42,833 bases of DNA from Chara braunii. Lineage: Eukaryota; Streptophyta; Charophyceae; Charales; Characeae. The notes under the pieces were generated by a model. The model worked only from the letters and a program-made list of their open reading frames with translations, was not told where the DNA came from and ran no database searches. Position numbers and translations under genes: made by a program. Location: NCBI GenBank assembly GCA_003427395.1, contig BFEA01000019.1, positions 4,362,244 through 4,405,076 on the forward strand, written 5' to 3'. Positions 41,370-42,833 of the stretch are shown piece after piece (the first letter of the stretch is position 1; every line of letters starts with the position of its first letter).

Positions 41370-41450
41370 GCTCCTTCCATCGATAACCTGAGCAAAATTT
41401 GAAAGGGTCTTCCCCTAGATCATAGAAAATTAGAAATATACACTGCCCCG
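41370..41450. repeat. Dispersed repeat TCCATCGATAGGATGAGCAA, copy 2
   Basis: CTCCTTCCATCGATAACCTG, AGCAAAATTTGAAAGG, TCTTCCCCTAGATCATAGAA and AATATACACTGC follow the order of 33895-33966. Confidence 0.6.
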
Positions 41451-41454
41451 CTTG

Positions 41455-42833
41455 CAAGTTCGACACTCCTTTTTCCCCGTAGTTGGCTTCACATCGTTTT
41501 CATCGAGCTAATTAAGAGAAATCTATTGTTAGAAAACGACGAGATACATGGTACCTCGAAATCACTCCTCCCTCAGGCGCAACTCATAATCTTCGTACTG
41601 TTGAATCCTCCCGCTAACTCTTCGATCTGGTTTCACCGTCGGATTCACGATGGGCACGCATTTTTCATCGACTGGTTTCATCCATAATCGATCGTGCTAT
41701 GCGCTTTCCATCTTATCCTTCCGACAGCTTTACGCAGTGCTTTCTTCGTCTAACTCTAATTCTACACAACTAACCCCAAATCTAACAACACCATCGAATT
41801 CACAACACCGCAACCCCCTCGTCTAACATCTCACTTCGCCCAATTTCTTAAAGAATCGAGGAAGACATTTGAAACTTCCATCGACCATATCTACTTCCTT
41901 TGCTCCTCCGCCATCTCCGACTCATCCTCCACACACTCAGCGCAATCTCCCGTTTAGGTTCTTTCACACTTTCCCCTTTCTGCGCCTGATACCAACAGTG
42001 CGCTAACTCGGACAACACGAGCAGGTAATTGACCAATGCAAACAACGGACATGACTACAAAAAGTTACCACTCTCCGAAGAGTGAGTATCTATTTCCCCT
42101 GCCGGATCGAACAGTCCGTCACGGATGGCGCTGCAGCGCTTGGTCGGGGCTCGGTGCCCACAACTCTGTCTCTTCGATGGGCAAGAGGGCGGCCCAGCTG
42201 CGTAGCCCTTCCGTGTGCGCTAGGTGAGGCGCATCCCAATAGTTGCGGTTATCCAACTGGGGATAGTTGCGGTTATCCAACTAGGAGCCTTAAGGACCGA
42301 AGTGGAGAAGGGTCCCACTAAGCGAATCCTGGTGGTAATAGCAGGAGTCCAAGTGGAAGTTTTAAAGGACCGAAGCCTTGAAGAAATGTCTCACCCAAAC
42401 AGCCATGGGCTAGCCTGAGCTGCCCAACGAGCATCGTGGAGGCCCCTCGCTAGCACCTGTTGGCCTGTGCTCAGACAAAGTTCACCGTCTTTCTCGCCCC
42501 CCCCCCACAGCATGCCAACAATCAATCTCTCATGACAATTTATAATTGGTGGGTAACCCACCCGTGGAAGGTCCCACCATCCAAGTCTCCTCCGCTTCGC
42601 GGGCCTGGCCTTACTATTCACAAGTCCGACGGGCCCCTCAGTCCATGTTTCACCGACTCACAGATACACTGCCAAGGTTGATGCCTGTCGTCCCCGACAA
42701 CGGCCTCGATGCCCGAACAAATGCCAATCCCATCAAAAGACGGAGCAAAAACTAAAAGAACTGCAATGAGAACCAACACGATTTAAAATAAAAGTGCAAA
42801 TAAGATAACTAAAAATATCAAAACGAGAGGGGG
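41455..42833. other. No recognised gene; possible LTR/primer-binding junction
   Basis: Minus strand at about 42003-41986 reads TTGGTATCAGGCGC, close to the plant initiator-Met primer-binding site TGGTATCAGAGC. A short tandem pair of ATAGTTGCGGTTATCCAACT lies at 42239-42281. No LTR ends, gag or pol can be confirmed. Confidence 0.35.

Overview
This is eukaryotic repeat-rich DNA from a draft assembly. It has one 175-base N gap, two single-N joins, many microsatellites and minisatellites, decayed transposable elements, and no intact host gene that I can recognise. My best guess for the source is a charophyte green alga such as Chara. The evidence is a gag-like module (CCHC zinc knuckle, charged coiled coil, SAP-like helices) in the large retroelement that resembles proteins I associate with Chara braunii. 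Permuted Penelope-like elements are also known from the green lineage. This identification is an inference, not a match I could run.

Layout. 1-2.3 kb: degenerate tandem repeats, a run of seven hairpins, then unrecognised sequence. 2.3-5.0 kb: a dispersed repeat family with G-tract hairpins, and a broken LINE 3' end on the minus strand (3.65-4.84 kb). 7.07-12.91 kb: the main object, a decayed Penelope-like retroelement (PLE) on the minus strand. It is flanked by two direct repeats of about 570-580 bp (pseudo-LTRs), each carrying a hammerhead ribozyme on the element's sense strand. Its coding order is zinc knuckle, coiled coil, SAP-like region, GIY-YIG endonuclease, Cys cluster, reverse transcriptase, so the endonuclease lies before the RT. 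12.9-23.1 kb: dispersed repeats, TC-rich minisatellites, a 32-bp-type minisatellite, and a 105-bp mariner-like MITE with its empty site preserved next to it.

23.1-40 kb is AT-rich and gene-poor. It holds a hammerhead motif beside an inverted repeat at the assembly gap, two back-to-back hAT-like non-autonomous elements, and a third hAT-like element with a perfect 8-bp target duplication. It also has a 124-bp tandem array, a dispersed motif array (consensus CATTCAACTTAGAAACAAAG), and a five-copy array of 38-nt hairpin repeats whose stems show compensatory changes (36.77-37.08 kb). 40-42.8 kb returns to a more balanced composition, with a possible tRNA primer-binding site but no clear gene.

How the parts relate: in the PLE, GIY-YIG nicking and RT would supply target-primed reverse transcription, and the hammerheads would process tandem transcripts. 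The copy here is dead, with several stops and frameshifts. The observations most worth following up are the zinc-knuckle/SAP/GIY-YIG/RT architecture with hammerhead pseudo-LTRs, and the covarying hairpin array.
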